From NCBI RefSeq assembly GCF_016595235.1, contig NZ_JAENHL010000007.1, positions 1,214,765 through 1,278,764 on the forward strand: 64,000 bases of DNA. The letters are read 5' to 3'. The notes below the pieces were generated by a model that saw only the letters and a program-made list of their open reading frames with translations, had not been told where the DNA came from and ran no database searches. Shown one piece after another: positions 9,791-19,390 of the stretch. The DNA comes from Taklimakanibacter albus. Lineage in GTDB: Bacteria; Pseudomonadota; Alphaproteobacteria; Rhizobiales; Aestuariivirgaceae. Each line of letters starts with the position of its first letter. Position 1 is the stretch's first letter. The translations under genes were made by a program, and so were the position numbers.

Positions 9791-12700
9791 TCACCAGGAA
9801 TATCTGACGCCGGCGCTGCCGGCGATCGCCTCGAGGTCATCGGAGAACTGATAGTTGCCACGCAGGAACCCCGACCAGCCTTCCGGCGCCGCCACGCTGA
9901 AGCCCAGCGACACGTCTCCGACGGTCTCGCCCGGCTCATCCGACACCCCGAAAGCCGGGAAGCCGGGAGACCCGATCGACACGTCGTTGCTGCCGCCGTT
10001 GAGCTCCTGCCACACGCTCGCCGTCACGTCCGATGAATACACGACCTGATCGGCGCCCGTGTGGTCATAACCGAGACGCAGGCCCAGCCGGCCGCGCACG
10101 CTCGTCTCCTCGTCGAAGTCGATAGTGCCGCCGAGCATGTCGACATCATCGATCTCGGTATGCACCACCGCGAGCGCCGCTTGCGGCTCGACGAACACGC
10201 CCTCGCCGCCGATCTTGTAGCCGGCATCGATCAGGCCGCCGAGATTGATGCCGTCCGTATCCTCGTCATCGGCGCCCATCGCATCAGGATCGATATTGAT
10301 GCTGAGGAAATCCGCCTTGACCAGCATGTCGATATAAAGCGCCTCGTTCAGATAGGTCGCATAGGCGCCGACCGACGGGCCGTCATAAGTCCATTTGGTG
10401 TCGGTCTCCTTGAATTTGAGATCGGAGGCGAGATAACCACCGAACAGGCCGAACAGCCAGGCATCGCCATTCCCTTGAGCCGCGAAGTCGAAGCCGGCGA
10501 GGCCGCCATAGATGGTCTGCTTGCGGTCGGTGACGTCGATGCCGTCACCCTGGTCGCGTTCGAGATAGGCGCCGACACCTTTGAGCCAGAAGCCCGGCCC
10601 CACTTGTCCGGCGGGCGTCGGTGCGACTGGTTCGGCGTAATCGGCGACCGGCGTCACCTGCGTGCCCGCAATCAGCGGCCTGAGATCGGCCTGGCGCTGC
10701 AGGAGCGTGCCGGTCGTCTGATACCAGATGTCCTGCGTCGCGGTGAGACCGGCAGCGAACTCATAAGCGGCCGTGCCGGCGCCCGAGGTGAAGAGCTCGT
10801 AGACATGGCCGCCGTCATCGAGACGCAGATCCCAGGCGAAGAGGCCGACATTGAGCGGACCGCCTTCGAGGACGAAATCCCCTGCCGCCGTGTCGCCCGT
10901 CACGTCGATCACCGCGATCCCGTCGGCATTGGCGCCGGAGATCCCGACGACATTGACGGCGACTTGCGTCGCGGTCGTCGGTCCGGTGGGGCTCGCCACC
11001 ACATTGCCATTGATGATCAGAAGATCGGACTTGCCGTTCGCCGCGTCGCCCAGCACCGCGTCGACCTGCAGTCGTCCGCCGGAGCTCGAATAGGCGACAT
11101 CGCCGGCATCGGCGGACATCGTGAATTTTTCCTCCGCCGCGCCATCGAGCATGCTGATCAGGCCGTTATTGCGAAACTGCTCGAGGCCGCTGAACTCGGC
11201 GCCTTCGACAACACCGGGGGCATCGGCGACATCGAGCATGCTGCCGGCAAGATTGTTGTAGATGTCGTTGCCGGCGCCGAAGCTCGAGTTGCTGCGCGCC
11301 GCGAAGACGCCGCCCGCCTGGTTGTCGAACGTATCGTCTTGTGCCGTCAGATCGATATAACCGAGCACCGCGCCCGTATTGAGGATCTCGACCGACGCCC
11401 CCTTGGCGTTGATGGCCATGCGGTTGCCCGCCGAAATCACCCCGCTATTGACGATGTCGATATCGCTGTTGGCGATGAACGCCGGGTCGATCTGCGTGCC
11501 GACGACGATGCCGCCCAGACCGCCCTCGATCGTGCCGCCGGTATTGTTGACCTTTATGGTGCCGTTGTCGCCATTGGCCGTCGCCTTGACGCCGATGCCA
11601 CTGACATCGATCAGGTTAGTGTTGTCGACCGTGATCGCGCTCGCGCCGTTGCTGCTGGCCACGGAGCCATCCTGCCCCATATCGCCGGGATCGGGCGTAG
11701 CGATCGCCGACGCACCACCACCATAAGCACCTGTTCCGAAATTGGCGGCGCCTGACGTCGTCGTGATGTCGATGCCGTTTCCGCCCGTCGAGAAGATCCG
11801 GCCGTCGTTCGTCACAATGACCGTGGCATCGCCGCCTTCCGCCGTGCCGCCATTGCCGCCATTGCCGCCAGCGGCACTGCCGTTGGCGCCGCCAGCGCCA
11901 CCGGAGCCGGCCGCGCCCCCAGCGCCCGCCGTGGCATCGCCACCGGTGCCGCCCATGCCACCCTGTGCGTTGCCGCCGGCGGCGATGATGGTGATGGCTG
12001 TCGCGGCCGACGTGATGTCGCCACTGTTGCCGACCTCGACATTCGCCGAACCGGCTGTCGCATTACCGCCATTGCCACCTACGCCACCCGTGGCATTGCC
12101 ACCTGCGCCGCCGTCACCGCCAATACCGGCAATTCCATTAGCATTGCCGCCTGTGCCACCTGCTGCCCCCGCGCCACCGGAGCCGCCGGCGCCCGCTGTC
12201 GCGCCAGCGCCTTTGCCGCCATTGCCGCCCTCAGCATTGCCGCCAAACGCATTGATCGTGATCGCAGCCCCTGTCGAGGTGAAGATGCCACCATTGGAGA
12301 TCGCGACGTCGACGTCACCGGCCGTGGCGCTGCCGCCATTGCCACCTGAGCCGCCCGCCGCATTGGCGCCACCGCCGCCGGCACCACCCATGCCGCCATT
12401 GCCGGCGAGATTGTTGACATCGTCGGCACCATCGAGAGTTCCGAAGTTACCGCCGGCGCCACCGGCGCCGCCATTGCCGGCCCGGCCAGTCTCGCCGCTC
12501 CCACCGGCCCCACCATCGCCAGCTTTGGCATTGCCGCCGGTCGATGTGACGGTGAGGATTCCGTTCGTATTGCCCGTACGGTCGATGGTGACCGCACCGG
12601 CGTTGCCACCGGTGGCGTCACCGCCATTGCCACCCTTGCCGCCATTGCCGACCGATGCGGAACCGGCGCCCCCTGCACCGCCACTGCCGGCCCGATTGCC

Positions 12701-14563
12701 TGTGGCATCACCACCGTCGCCGAAATTGCCGGCAGAACCGCCGCCAGTGGCGGCACCGCCTGTCGTGCCGATCTTGCCCGTGCCGTTGCCACCATCGCCA
12801 CCTTTGCCGGCGGTCGCCGAGCCCCCCGTCGCCACGATATTGATGGCACCGGTGAGGGTACCGAGCACGTCGAGCGTGACGGCGCCGGTGCTGCCGCCAT
12901 CGGCATTTCCACCGTCGCCGCCATTGCCGCCAAAGCCACTGGCCGCACCGCCGCTGCCGCCGCTGCCGCCGTCGCCGGCGCCATTGTTATGTGCAAAGCC
13001 GGTGACGTTACCCATGGTGCCGGCAGCGCCGCCAGCGCCACCTGAACCGGCCTCGCCGCCTTCACCCGCACCGCCGGTACCGCCGGCGCCAGCTGTCGCA
13101 TCGCCGGCCACAAGGTCCATATCGACATCGCCCGTGAGGGCGCCGCCGGCAAAGATGCTGACCTTGCCGATGTCGCCACCGGTGGCATCGCCGCCCTTGT
13201 TACCATCGCCACCAACGCCATCGGCAGAACCGCCAGTACTGCCGGTGCCGCCGCCGCCGGCCCAAATATTACTTCTATTGAAACCATCGCCGGCACCGCC
13301 GCCCGTACCACCAATGCCGCCGGCACCCCCCGTACCGCCCATGCCGCTACCGCCCGCACCGCCGGCGCCGCCGATCCCCTTGCCGGCCGTTGCCGCGATG
13401 GTCGTGGTGCCGGTGATGCTGCCGCCGGCCGAGACGGTGATCGTCCCGATATCGCCACCAAGACCTTGACCACCAAGGCCGCCCATTCCGCCCTGGCCGG
13501 ACGCTTCGCCAGCCAGACCGCCGCTGGCGCCAGGACCGACATAGCCGCCATTGCCGCCCTTGCCGGCATCACCGCCATTGCCCCCGAGGCCGGCGCCACC
13601 CGTGCCGCCTGTTCCGCCTTGACCTTTGCCCGACGTCACGGTGAGGGAAACCGTATTCCGAATATCACCGGACGCACTCACCTCGACATTGCCGACAGCT
13701 CCCCCGCTACCGCTGGCGCTATCACCACCTTTACCGCCGGTGCCGTTCGCGGCACCGCCGGCGCCACCCTGGCCACCCGGCTGACGGAATATCCCGCCAT
13801 TGCCACCTACACCGCCGGTCCCCCCATCACCGCCGGTGCCAGCGCCGCCGGCGCTGCCATTGCCGCCCGTCCCCGCGCCGGCTGTCAACGCGAGAGTGGT
13901 GGTCGAGACGATGTTTCCGGTCACATCGACCGTCACCGGACCAATATCGCCGGCCTGGCCCTCACCGGCAACGCCGCCCGCCCCGCCGGTTCCCACGGAG
14001 GCGCCGCCGGCCCCGCCTGTGCCGCCGGGATTGCCGTTCGCTCCCAGAGCGCCATTGCCGGCCAGGCCGCCTAAGCCATCGCCGCCGGACCCGCCGTTAC
14101 CACCGGTCGCAGCACCGGTGGTGAGTGTGATGCCGAGAGGATTGTCGACGTCCTCGTTCAGGATGATGTCGAGCGCGCCGATATCGCCGCTCGCGCCGAA
14201 GCCAGGCAATCCACCGGCTCCACCGGTGCCATTGGAGCTCTCACCCGGCGTGACCGCAGCGGTGCCCGTCCCAGGACCACCTGGACCACCCGGACCACCG
14301 CTTGCGGGGCCTGTCACCTTGCTCACCGTGATGCCCGCTCCTTCCACCCCGATCAATTCGGGCGGAAAGGGCGCCGAAGCAGCACCGCCGCCAGTGCTGC
14401 CGGCACCGCCGGTAACATCGCCGGCGACGGCGGGCCCCACAAGGACAAGGCTGCCCAGCATGATCGTCGTGGCCAGCGCAGTGTGGGAGAGCAGCCCGGC
14501 GCGATACGCCAAACCATGCGCAGCCAGGAGCGACCGCCGTTGCTGACTCAGATACCGTCCCAT
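9791..14563 (-). CDS. Glycine-rich autotransporter, 1590 residues, paralog of its downstream neighbour
   Basis: An upstream start at 14683 is possible, but the ATG at 14563 (MGRYLSQQRR) puts the basic region and hydrophobic core directly at the N-terminus and follows a G-rich site, so I prefer it. The signal region shares LLSHTALATT and GPAVAGDVTGG with the neighbour. About ten glycine-rich repeats, an autochaperone-like segment and a C-terminal barrel ending YSW follow. The barrels of the two proteins are nearly identical, differing at scattered residues. It lies divergent from an AraC-family regulator with a candidate operator between them, and is separated from the next autotransporter by 172 bp containing its own likely promoter. 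The function is presumably surface display; the ligand is unknown. Confidence 0.9.
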   Translation of the reverse strand: MGRYLSQQRRSLLAAHGLAYRAGLLSHTALATTIMLGSLVLVGPAVAGDVTGGAGSTGGGAASAPFPPELIGVEGAGITVSKVTGPASGGPGGPGGPGTGTAAVTPGESSNGTGGAGGLPGFGASGDIGALDIILNEDVDNPLGITLTTGAATGGNGGSGGDGLGGLAGNGALGANGNPGGTGGAGGASVGTGGAGGVAGEGQAGDIGPVTVDVTGNIVSTTTLALTAGAGTGGNGSAGGAGTGGDGGTGGVGGNGGIFRQPGGQGGAGGAANGTGGKGGDSASGSGGAVGNVEVSASGDIRNTVSLTVTSGKGQGGTGGTGGAGLGGNGGDAGKGGNGGYVGPGASGGLAGEASGQGGMGGLGGQGLGGDIGTITVSAGGSITGTTTIAATAGKGIGGAGGAGGSGMGGTGGAGGIGGTGGGAGDGFNRSNIWAGGGGTGSTGGSADGVGGDGNKGGDATGGDIGKVSIFAGGALTGDVDMDLVAGDATAGAGGTGGAGEGGEAGSGGAGGAAGTMGNVTGFAHNNGAGDGGSGGSGGAASGFGGNGGDGGNADGGSTGAVTLDVLGTLTGAINIVATGGSATAGKGGDGGNGTGKIGTTGGAATGGGSAGNFGDGGDATGNRAGSGGAGGAGSASVGNGGKGGNGGDATGGNAGAVTIDRTGNTNGILTVTSTGGNAKAGDGGAGGSGETGRAGNGGAGGAGGNFGTLDGADDVNNLAGNGGMGGAGGGGANAAGGSGGNGGSATAGDVDVAISNGGIFTSTGAAITINAFGGNAEGGNGGKGAGATAGAGGSGGAGAAGGTGGNANGIAGIGGDGGAGGNATGGVGGNGGNATAGSANVEVGNSGDITSAATAITIIAAGGNAQGGMGGTGGDATAGAGGAAGSGGAGGANGSAAGGNGGNGGTAEGGDATVIVTNDGRIFSTGGNGIDITTTSGAANFGTGAYGGGASAIATPDPGDMGQDGSVASSNGASAITVDNTNLIDVSGIGVKATANGDNGTIKVNNTGGTIEGGLGGIVVGTQIDPAFIANSDIDIVNSGVISAGNRMAINAKGASVEILNTGAVLGYIDLTAQDDTFDNQAGGVFAARSNSSFGAGNDIYNNLAGSMLDVADAPGVVEGAEFSGLEQFRNNGLISMLDGAAEEKFTMSADAGDVAYSSSGGRLQVDAVLGDAANGKSDLLIINGNVVASPTGPTTATQVAVNVVGISGANADGIAVIDVTGDTAAGDFVLEGGPLNVGLFAWDLRLDDGGHVYELFTSGAGTAAYEFAAGLTATQDIWYQTTGTLLQRQADLRPLIAGTQVTPVADYAEPVAPTPAGQVGPGFWLKGVGAYLERDQGDGIDVTDRKQTIYGGLAGFDFAAQGNGDAWLFGLFGGYLASDLKFKETDTKWTYDGPSVGAYATYLNEALYIDMLVKADFLSINIDPDAMGADDEDTDGINLGGLIDAGYKIGGEGVFVEPQAALAVVHTEIDDVDMLGGTIDFDEETSVRGRLGLRLGYDHTGADQVVYSSDVTASVWQELNGGSNDVSIGSPGFPAFGVSDEPGETVGDVSLGFSVAAPEGWSGFLRGNYQFSDDLEAIAGSAGVRYSW
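11790..14200 (-). repeat. About 10 glycine-rich ~88-residue repeats (1590-residue autotransporter)
   Basis: The architecture is the same as in the downstream paralog: a short beta segment plus a polyglycine spacer. The array has about five fewer units, which accounts for nearly all of the 478-residue length difference between the two proteins. Confidence 0.75.
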
Positions 14564-14665
14564 GAAACCCCCGTCCCCAACCAATATTGCTTTCAGACGA
14601 CACTGCGTCGCACCGATCAGCAGGTCTATTCGAGGCCGAGTCCCACAGAAAGGCGCAGACTGGGC

Positions 14666-14697
14666 AATGAGACACCACGTCAATAGAATGAGACACC
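14666..14697. promoter_or_regulatory. Candidate AraC-type operator: two 11-bp direct repeats 21 bp apart
   Basis: AATGAGACACC occurs exactly at 14666-14676 and again at 14687-14697. The 21-bp start-to-start distance puts both on the same helical face, the layout of AraC half-sites. It sits between the divergent AraC-family gene (ATG 14759) and the autotransporter (ATG 14563). GGTGT in inverse orientation at 14712-14716 may be a further half-site. Binding by the neighbouring regulator is inferred. Confidence 0.55.
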
Positions 14698-14758
14698 TTG
14701 CAAAGTCCGAGGGTGTTGGGCACCTTGGCGCACATCACGTTTGGGAGCCGCTCGCCTT

Positions 14759-15844
14759 ATGGAACCGCCAGCGTCACGAAAGACCCGCCTTTCACCGAAC
14801 AAGGTGAGTCTGTCGGTCAACGCCGGCAATGCGCGCGAATTCGATCTTTGGCGGTCGGGCTATTCCCCAATCTATGAGATGGACGCCGAAAGCGTAGCGG
14901 CTCGCTCTTCCTTCAAGGCCGGACTGACGGGCTACAACCTGGCGGATGTGGTCATCATCGATGGCTATTCTTCGGCAGAGAGGTTGCGGCGCACGGCACA
15001 GACGATTGCGCGCAGCAGCGTCGACCACATCAGTCTCACTGTCTATTCGGAGGGCGGATCCACTCTCGATATCGAGGGGCGCGCTGCCGAGATTCGGCCT
15101 GGCGATATTTTCTTTCTCGACATGACCCGCTGCAGCGCCTTGCGGGCATCCGACTACAAGAGCATGACGCTCATTCTGCCGAGAACGTTGCTTGCGCCGC
15201 ATGTGGCCAATCTCGACAGCCTGCACGGCAAGATTCTGCCAGGAGCAAGCCCGCTGAACGAGATGCTGGCAGCCCATATGCGGATGCTCTACACTAAGGC
15301 TCCCGCGCTTGATGTTCCGGATATGCATGCGGCGGCGCGCGGAACAGCGGCCCTGGTTGCGACCTTGGCGGGGGCATCGGTCGACGGGCGCGAGCTGATC
15401 TCGCAAGTGGCTGTCAGCGCCTCCCTGGATACCTGCCGGCGCATGATCGACGCAACCCTCCATGACCCGGCTCTGGGGCCGGAGTTCTTATGCAACAGGC
15501 TGGGCGTATCGCGCGCCAAGCTGTATCGCCTGTTCGAGCCGCTGGGCGGCGTCAGCCAGTATATCCAACAGCGCCGGTTGATGCGCGCCTATCGGATTGT
15601 CGTCGACCCGACACATGCAGGCGAGCGTATCAGCACCATCGCGGCGCGATGCGGCTTCACCAATATCTCGGTTTTCAACCGGGCCTTTCGCCAAACCCAT
15701 GGCGTGTCGCCGACCGAGCTGCGCATCGTTTCAACGAGTGCGGCGCTGGACGATTCCGAGCTCTCAGGGGATGGAGCCTTCAGAACCATGAAGCGTTGGC
15801 TGCATGGTTCTGATGCAGGAGTAACGTTATCAGCGGCCGAATAA
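14759..15844 (+). CDS. AraC-family transcriptional regulator
   Basis: The 361-residue protein ends in a two-helix-turn-helix AraC domain (about residues 250-345). The segments LCNRLGVSRAKLYRLFEPLG and ISTIAARCGFTNISVFNRAF are the two recognition units. The N-terminal half resembles the cupin-like AraC-binding domain (GDIFFLDMTRC). A TTG at 14741 in frame is an alternative start; the ATG at 14759 follows GGGAG and is preferred. It is transcribed divergently from an autotransporter gene with an AraC-like direct repeat between them, so control of that gene, and perhaps of itself, is the likely role. The effector is unknown. Confidence 0.9.
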   Translation: MEPPASRKTRLSPNKVSLSVNAGNAREFDLWRSGYSPIYEMDAESVAARSSFKAGLTGYNLADVVIIDGYSSAERLRRTAQTIARSSVDHISLTVYSEGGSTLDIEGRAAEIRPGDIFFLDMTRCSALRASDYKSMTLILPRTLLAPHVANLDSLHGKILPGASPLNEMLAAHMRMLYTKAPALDVPDMHAAARGTAALVATLAGASVDGRELISQVAVSASLDTCRRMIDATLHDPALGPEFLCNRLGVSRAKLYRLFEPLGGVSQYIQQRRLMRAYRIVVDPTHAGERISTIAARCGFTNISVFNRAFRQTHGVSPTELRIVSTSAALDDSELSGDGAFRTMKRWLHGSDAGVTLSAAE

Positions 15845-15931
15845 AACCCGGCTCATCGATCGACTCAAAAAGTCAGCCAGTGGCAGCGCACGGTTGCGCG
15901 CTAGGAAGGCGTGGCCGCGATCCTGAAATCG

Positions 15932-15966
15932 CAAACAAAAGGGAGCGGAAGATACCTTCCGCTCCC
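15932..15966 (-). terminator. Intrinsic terminator of clpB
   Basis: On the minus strand a perfect 11-bp stem (GGGAGCGGAAG / CTTCCGCTCCC, 4-nt loop, 15941-15966) is followed by TTTTGTTT. It lies about 26 nt after the clpB stop, as expected for a Rho-independent terminator. It has no U-run in the plus direction, so it would not end the AraC transcript in the same way. Confidence 0.85.
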
Positions 15967-15992
15967 CGTCCTTAGACCTTGAATCTGGTGGC

Positions 15993-18590
15993 TTACGCCG
16001 CTTTGGACTTCGACTTCACCGCTTTGAGAGTGAGGCCGTCCTTGCCGACACCGACATCGACCGTGTCGCCATCGACCACCTCGCCGCCGAGGATTTCCTC
16101 GGCGAGCGGGTCCTGCAGCGACTTCTGGATCACGCGCTTCAAGGGGCGCGCGCCATAGGCCGGGTCATACCCCTTGTCGGCGATCCATTCATGCGCCGCC
16201 TTGTCGAGCTTGACCGTGATCTTGCGGTCGGCGAGCAGCTTCTGCAGCCGCAGCAGCTGGATGTCGACGATGGCGCCCATATGCTCGCGCTTCAGCCGGT
16301 GGAACAGGATGATCTCGTCGAGCCGGTTGAGGAATTCGGGACGGAAGTGGCCTCTGACCACCGCCATCACCTGGTCCCTGACCTCATCGACATCCTGGTT
16401 CTCGCCGAGATTGACGAGATATTCGGAGCCGAGATTCGACGTCATCACGATCAGCGTGTTGCGGAAATCCACCGTGCGGCCCTGGCCGTCGGTGAGACGG
16501 CCGTCATCCAGCACCTGGAGCAGCACGTTGAACACGTCGGGATGCGCCTTCTCGATCTCGTCGAACAGGACAACCTGATAAGGCCGCCGCCTGACCGCCT
16601 CGGTGAGCGCACCGCCTTCGTCGTAGCCGACATAGCCGGGAGGCGCGCCGATGAGCCGGGCGACCGAATGCTTCTCCATGTATTCCGACATGTCGATGCG
16701 CACCATCGCGTGCTCGTCGTCGAACAGGAACGTGGCGAGCGCCTTGGTGAGCTCGGTCTTGCCGACGCCGGTCGGGCCTAAGAACATGAAGGAGCCGATC
16801 GGGCGGTTGGGATCCTGGAGACCCGCACGCGCCCGCCGGACCGCCGTGGAGACGGCCTTCACCGCTTCCGCCTGGCCGACGACGCGTTTGCCCAGCGCCT
16901 CTTCCATCTTCAAAAGCTTGTCACGCTCGCCCTCGAGCATCTTGTCGACGGGAATGCCGGTCCAGCGCGACACGACCTGCGCCACGTGGTTCTGGGTCAC
17001 CGCCTCCTCGACCATGGGATTGCCCTTGGCCTGCTCCTCGACGTCCTTCAGCTTTTTCTCGAGCCCCGGAATGGTGCTGTAAGCGAGCTCGCCCGCTTTG
17101 GCGAAGTCGCCCTTGCGCTGCGCCTGCTCGAGAAGCGTGCGGGCATCGCCCAATTCCTTCTTGAGCGTCGCCGCCGACGCGAGCTTCTGCTTCTCGGCCG
17201 ACCATTTCTGCGTCAACTCGCTCGAGCGCTCCTGGAGATCGGCCAGTTCCTTCTCGAGCCGGCCGAGCCGGTCCTTGGAGGCACGGTCGGTCTCCTTCTT
17301 GAGCGCCTCACGCTCGATCTGCATCTGCATGATGTCGCGGTCGAGCGCGTCGAGCTCTTCGGGCTTCGAATCGACCTGCATGCGCAGCCGCGACGCCGCC
17401 TCGTCCATCAGGTCGATGGCCTTGTCGGGCAGGAAACGGTCGGTGATGTAGCGGTTGGAGAGCTGGGCTGCCGCCACCAGCGCGGAATCGGTGATCCGCA
17501 CCTTGTGGTGCTCTTCATACTTCTCCTTGATGCCGCGCAGGATCGAGATCGTGTCCTCGACCGTGGGCTCGCTCACGAAGACGGGCTGGAAGCGCCGCGC
17601 CAGAGCGGCGTCCTTCTCGACATGCTTGCGGTATTCATCGAGCGTGGTGGCGCCGACGCAATGGAGCTCGCCGCGCGCCAGCGCGGGCTTGAGCAGGTTC
17701 GACGCATCCATCGCGCCATCGGCCTTGCCGGCGCCGACGAGCGTATGCATCTCGTCGATGAACAGGATGATGCCGCCATCCGACGCCGTCACTTCCGACA
17801 GCACCGCCTTGAGCCGCTCTTCGAACTCACCGCGATATTTGGCGCCGGCGATGAGGGCGCCCATGTCGAGCGCCAGGAGCTTCTTGTCCTTGAGGCTCTC
17901 CGGCACGTCGCCATTGACGATGCGCAGCGCCAGGCCTTCCGCGATCGCGGTCTTGCCGACGCCCGGCTCACCGATGAGCACGGGATTGTTCTTGGTCCGC
18001 CTGGACAGCACCTGGATGGTGCGGCGGATCTCGTCGTCACGCCCGATCACCGGATCGAGCTTGCCGGCGCGCGCCGCCTCGGTGAGGTCGCGCGAATATT
18101 TCTTGAGCGCGTCATAGGCCTGCTCGGCGGAAGCGGAATCCGCAGTGCGGCCTTTGCGCAATTCATTGATCGCCTCATTGAGGCGCTGCGGCGTGACGCC
18201 GGCGTCCTTCAGGGCCTTCTGGGCGTCTGACTTCTCGATCGCCAGCGCCTGCAGCAGACGCTCGGCGGTGACGAAGCTGTCACCGGCCTTCTGGGCGAGC
18301 TGGTTGGCGGCCTCGAAGACGCGCGCCGTCTCGGGCGCGAGATAGACCTGGCCCGCGCCGCCGCCCGACACTTTCGGCAGACGCTTGAGCGCGGCTTCCG
18401 TGTCGGCGAGCGCCTGGCGGCTGTTGCCGCCGGCAGAAGTGATGAGGCCCGAAGCGAGACCTTCCTCGTCGTCGAGCAGGACTTTCAGAAGATGTTCGGG
18501 GCTGAAGCGCTGATGTCCCTCGCGCAAGGCAAGCGACTGGGCCGACTGGATGAAACCACGAGCCCGCTCGGTGTATTTCTCAAAATCCAT
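15993..18590 (-). CDS. clpB: ATP-dependent chaperone ClpB
   Basis: This is the cytoplasmic AAA+ disaggregase that works with DnaK to rescue aggregated proteins. The 865-residue length is typical. It has a Clp N-domain (double repeat, residues 1-145), NBD1 with GEPGVGKTA, a coiled middle domain rich in E, K and R, and NBD2 with GPTGVGKTE and the Walker [14 protein letters not shown]. An in-frame ATG lies at 18611, but the ATG at 18590 ([10 protein letters not shown]) matches the family start and follows a strong GAGGAGGAGAG site, which decides the start. I found no convincing sigma-32 promoter; a CTTGAG lies upstream without a matching -10. It is monocistronic, with its own terminator. Confidence 0.98.
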   Translation of the reverse strand: MDFEKYTERARGFIQSAQSLALREGHQRFSPEHLLKVLLDDEEGLASGLITSAGGNSRQALADTEAALKRLPKVSGGGAGQVYLAPETARVFEAANQLAQKAGDSFVTAERLLQALAIEKSDAQKALKDAGVTPQRLNEAINELRKGRTADSASAEQAYDALKKYSRDLTEAARAGKLDPVIGRDDEIRRTIQVLSRRTKNNPVLIGEPGVGKTAIAEGLALRIVNGDVPESLKDKKLLALDMGALIAGAKYRGEFEERLKAVLSEVTASDGGIILFIDEMHTLVGAGKADGAMDASNLLKPALARGELHCVGATTLDEYRKHVEKDAALARRFQPVFVSEPTVEDTISILRGIKEKYEEHHKVRITDSALVAAAQLSNRYITDRFLPDKAIDLMDEAASRLRMQVDSKPEELDALDRDIMQMQIEREALKKETDRASKDRLGRLEKELADLQERSSELTQKWSAEKQKLASAATLKKELGDARTLLEQAQRKGDFAKAGELAYSTIPGLEKKLKDVEEQAKGNPMVEEAVTQNHVAQVVSRWTGIPVDKMLEGERDKLLKMEEALGKRVVGQAEAVKAVSTAVRRARAGLQDPNRPIGSFMFLGPTGVGKTELTKALATFLFDDEHAMVRIDMSEYMEKHSVARLIGAPPGYVGYDEGGALTEAVRRRPYQVVLFDEIEKAHPDVFNVLLQVLDDGRLTDGQGRTVDFRNTLIVMTSNLGSEYLVNLGENQDVDEVRDQVMAVVRGHFRPEFLNRLDEIILFHRLKREHMGAIVDIQLLRLQKLLADRKITVKLDKAAHEWIADKGYDPAYGARPLKRVIQKSLQDPLAEEILGGEVVDGDTVDVGVGKDGLTLKAVKSKSKAA

Positions 18591-18777
18591 ATGTACTCTC
18601 CTCCTCGGCACGTTTCCGGAGCCCTGAAAGGCACCCCGTTAACGCCGTCATTGGCTGATTGGATCATCCCACCCCGGAACAAAACCCTCAAGTCAGGCAT
18701 TCGGCTCCAAGGGGGTGATTTCCCGTCCGAGATATGGGAATGATTTTCCCATTGGCAAGATTGAGCACCTTATTTCC

Positions 18778-19332
18778 ATGCATGAAATCGATGAAAATCC
18801 GAGGGAAACGGCGGTCGGACGCGACGTCGCAGGGGCCTCAGAGCCGACCCGGCTGGAGCGCCTCCTGTTCCGGCTGGAAGCCCAGCACCGCTGCCTGAAC
18901 TGGGCCTTTGGCGAGATCGCCGGCCGGTCCGGCCCGGTGCTCGAGCTCGGCCTCGGCCATGGCCGGACCTTTGACCATATGCGCCGGCACCTGCCCGGGC
19001 GCGACATTTTCGTCTTCGACCGCGAGATCGACTGTTTTCCCGACTGCACGCCCGATGCCGAGCATCTGATTCTGGGCAAGCTGTCGGACACCTTGCCCGA
19101 GGCGCGTTACCGCTTCGGCGGTAAGGCCGTTCTGGTGAATTCCGATGTCGGGACTTATGACGAGGCGATCAATGCCGAGATCGCCGAAGTGGTGAGCGGC
19201 GCTCTGCCGGCGCTGCTGGCGCCAGGGGCGATCGTACTGTCGGACTTGCCGCTGACGCTGTCGAACGCAAAGGCTGTGCCCTTGCCGCATGCAGTGAGAA
19301 GCGAGCGGTATTTCGTCTACCGCTCGCTGTAA
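18778..19332 (+). CDS. Class I SAM-dependent methyltransferase-like protein (Methyltransf_17 type)
   Basis: The protein of about 184 residues has a glycine-rich SAM loop (PVLELGLGHGRTFDHM) followed by an acidic residue after beta-2 (IFVFDREID). This matches a small alphaproteobacterial methyltransferase family. The substrate is unknown. The frame also allows a GTG start at 18715 (205 residues); I prefer the ATG at 18778 because similarity to the family pattern begins after it, but neither start has a strong ribosome site. It is divergent from clpB and convergent with the DUF4167 gene. Confidence 0.75.
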   Translation: MHEIDENPRETAVGRDVAGASEPTRLERLLFRLEAQHRCLNWAFGEIAGRSGPVLELGLGHGRTFDHMRRHLPGRDIFVFDREIDCFPDCTPDAEHLILGKLSDTLPEARYRFGGKAVLVNSDVGTYDEAINAEIAEVVSGALPALLAPGAIVLSDLPLTLSNAKAVPLPHAVRSERYFVYRSL

Positions 19333-19345
19333 TTCTTTATTTTAC

Positions 19346-19389
19346 GCATCGGCTTATCCGAGAACCGCACACACTTCTCGGGCCGATGC
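19346..19389. repeat. Intergenic palindrome, family A copy 1
   Basis: This 44-bp imperfect palindrome has arms GCATCGGC and GCCGATGC enclosing a second stem (CGAGAA / TTCTCG). It is nearly the reverse complement of the element at 63255-63298, with three mismatches. It lies between convergent genes, so it could also fold as a terminator-like hairpin. Confidence 0.8.
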
Positions 19390-19390
19390 T

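Noticed and set aside
18591-18720. Sigma-32 heat-shock promoter for clpB
   Set aside because: A CTTGAG is present on the minus strand but no CCCCAT-type -10 lies at the right distance, so I do not call it.
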